A DNA stretch of 64,000 nucleotides. Origin: Thermopolyspora sp040678635. Lineage in GTDB: Bacteria > Actinomycetota > Actinomycetes > Streptosporangiales > Streptosporangiaceae. The notes beneath the pieces are model-generated. The model saw only the letters and a program-made list of their open reading frames with translations, made no database searches and was not told the origin of the DNA. Shown in pieces: positions 62,681 to 64,000 of the stretch. The stretch's first letter is position 1; each line of letters opens with the position of its first letter. A program made the position numbers and the translations under genes. The stretch spans positions 434,001-498,000 of the forward strand of contig NZ_JBFATZ010000001.1 of assembly GCF_040678635.1 (NCBI RefSeq), read 5' to 3'.

Positions 62681-64000
62681 GTGGGCGTGCTGGATTCGGT
62701 CGGCGGACCGGAGGATCTCAAGCGGCTTGACGCGGACGAGCTCACCCTGCTCGCGGCGGAGATCCGCGACCTGCTCGTCTCCTCGGTCGCCCGCGGCGGC
62801 GGCCACCTCGGCCCCAACCTCGGCGTGGTCGAGCTGACCATCGCCCTGCACCGGGTCTTCGACTCCCCGCACGACCCGATCCTGTGGGACACCGGCCATC
62901 AGGCGTACGTGCACAAGATGCTCACCGGCCGGGCCGGCGACTTCGGCACGCTGCGCCAGGAGGGCGGCCTGTCCGGCTACCCCAGCCAGGCCGAGTCCGA
63001 GCACGACTTCATCGAGAACTCGCACGCCTCCACCGCCCTGTCGTACGCCGACGGCATGGCCAAGGCGATGCGCCTGCGCGGCGAGTCCGGCCGCAGCGTC
63101 GTGGCGGTGATCGGCGACGGCGCGCTCACCGGCGGCATGGCCTGGGAGGCGCTCAACAACATCGCCGCCCGCAAGGACCTGCCGATCGTCATCGTGGTGA
63201 ACGACAACGGCCGGTCGTACTCGCCGACGATCGGCGGCCTCGCCACCCACCTGGCCTCGCTGCGCGCCACCCAGAACTACGAGCACGCGCTGGAGTTCAT
63301 CAAGGAGAACCTCGGCCGCGTCCCCATCGTCGGCGCCCCCCTGTACGAGACGCTGCACGGCGTCAAGAAGGGCCTGAAGGACATCCTCGCCCCGCAGGTG
63401 ATGTTCGAGGACCTCGGCCTGAAGTACCTCGGCCCCGTCGACGGGCACGACCTGGCCGCCGTGGAGGCGGCGCTGCGCAGCGCCAGGGACTTCCGCGGCC
63501 CGGTGATCGTGCACGCGATCACCCGCAAGGGCATGGGCTACAGCCCGGCGGAGAACCACGACGAGGACAACTTCCACTCCCCGCAGCCGTTCGACATCGC
63601 CACCGGCGAGGAGCGGCCCCGGGCGCACGGCTGGACCAACGTGTTCAGCGAGGAGATCGTCCGGCTCGGCAAGGAACGCGAGGAGCTCGTGGCGATCACC
63701 GCCGCGATGCTGCACCCCACCGGCCTGGCCCAGTTCGCCGAGGAGTACCCCGACCGCATCTTCGACGTCGGCATCGCCGAGCAGCACGCCCTCACCTCCG
63801 CCGCCGGGCTCGCCCTCGGCGGCATGCGCCCGGTCGTGGCGATCTACTCCACGTTCCTCAACCGCGCGTTCGACCAGTTGCTGATGGACGTCGCGCTGCA
63901 CCGCCTGCCGGTCACGCTCGTGCTCGACCGGGCAGGAGTCACCGGCGACGACGGCGCCAGCCACAACGGCATGTGGGACCTGTCGATCCTGCAGGTGGTG
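62681..64000 (+). CDS. dxs: 1-deoxy-D-xylulose-5-phosphate synthase (partial, runs off the window)
   Basis: The first 440 residues of Dxs, the thiamine-diphosphate enzyme condensing pyruvate with glyceraldehyde-3-phosphate in the first step of the MEP isoprenoid pathway. Motifs: GGHLGPNLGVVELTIALHRV, LWDTGHQAYVHKMLTGR, ENSHASTALSYADGMAKAM, VVAVIGDGALTGGMAWEALN (ThDP-Mg motif), the second-domain DVGIAEQHALTSAAGLALGG (catalytic Glu) and DRAGVTGDDGASHNG. GTG 62681 has GGAGG 10 bp upstream. It is separated from the ROK gene by 211 bp with no clear terminator. Confidence 0.97.
   Translation, partial: MGVLDSVGGPEDLKRLDADELTLLAAEIRDLLVSSVARGGGHLGPNLGVVELTIALHRVFDSPHDPILWDTGHQAYVHKMLTGRAGDFGTLRQEGGLSGYPSQAESEHDFIENSHASTALSYADGMAKAMRLRGESGRSVVAVIGDGALTGGMAWEALNNIAARKDLPIVIVVNDNGRSYSPTIGGLATHLASLRATQNYEHALEFIKENLGRVPIVGAPLYETLHGVKKGLKDILAPQVMFEDLGLKYLGPVDGHDLAAVEAALRSARDFRGPVIVHAITRKGMGYSPAENHDEDNFHSPQPFDIATGEERPRAHGWTNVFSEEIVRLGKEREELVAITAAMLHPTGLAQFAEEYPDRIFDVGIAEQHALTSAAGLALGGMRPVVAIYSTFLNRAFDQLLMDVALHRLPVTLVLDRAGVTGDDGASHNGMWDLSILQVV

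Overview
The window is chromosomal DNA of a very GC-rich, filamentous-type actinomycete. The gene content fits the order Streptosporangiales or a close relative: SepH cell-division protein, AfsR/SARP-type regulator, DUF397 and DUF6879 proteins, DUF4193 zinc-ribbon protein, PadR/DUF1707 pair, two-PH-domain membrane proteins and an F420-type oxidoreductase. The block dut - DUF3710 - OB-fold - DUF3159 // trkA - trkA // APC permease - TRAM methyltransferase ... acnA ... ROK - dxs follows a gene order I recall from Streptomyces. This is a species-level guess from content only. There are no rRNA or tRNA genes, no CRISPR array and no intact mobile element.

Layout. 1-2.8 kb: partial carboxylate-amine ligase, a bifunctional-nuclease-like/beta-sandwich fusion, a hypothetical protein and DUF397. 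3.2-6.7 kb: epimerase and a SulP transporter-carbonic anhydrase fusion. 6.7-7.7 kb: noncoding tract with a roughly 170-bp tandem repeat. 7.7-11 kb: repeat-rich membrane-anchored protein and a PEBP lipoprotein. 11-17 kb: AfsR-like regulator convergent with a DrrAB-type exporter. 17.4-22 kb: bacterial PH-domain pair and SepH. 22.4-28.7 kb: sugar-lactone oxidase, MFS exporter, lytic transglycosylase, coproporphyrin ferrochelatase, inositol monophosphatase and a small conserved protein. 29-34.5 kb: two-component system, DUF4193, a repeat-bearing hypothetical protein and OtsA. 34.7-43.4 kb: DUF4235, valS, AI-2E family transporter, dut and its conserved neighbours, and a TrkA pair. 43.5-49.2 kb: APC permease, TRAM methyltransferase, LLM oxidoreductase, then a wrecked Hen1/Pnkp RNA-repair cassette. 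49.4-53.3 kb: DUF6879, DUF1707, PadR, a TnpB relic and a YdjM-like membrane hydrolase. 53.5-57.7 kb: aconitase, a lone ribbon-helix-helix protein and a TauE/SafE permease. 57.9-62.5 kb: a xylose-type ABC importer whose last gene is its probable ROK repressor. 62.7 kb to the end: dxs, partial.

Themes. (1) Many genes have a TANNNT -10 box about 7 nt before the start codon and no Shine-Dalgarno, so leaderless transcription is common. (2) Tandem repeats are unusually dense: at least ten unrelated families with unit lengths from 10 to 171 bp, both in intergenic DNA and in flexible protein linkers. (3) The clearest evolutionary story is loss of the RNA-repair system: the N-terminus of Hen1 is joined to two out-of-frame pieces of Pnkp, with every catalytic centre deleted. 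I did not find a convincing intact undescribed defence or mobile system. The best leads are the RNA-repair wreck, the nuclease-like/beta-sandwich fusion, the roughly 170-bp repeat array and the regulatory dyads upstream of acnA, the PH-domain genes and the xylose operon.
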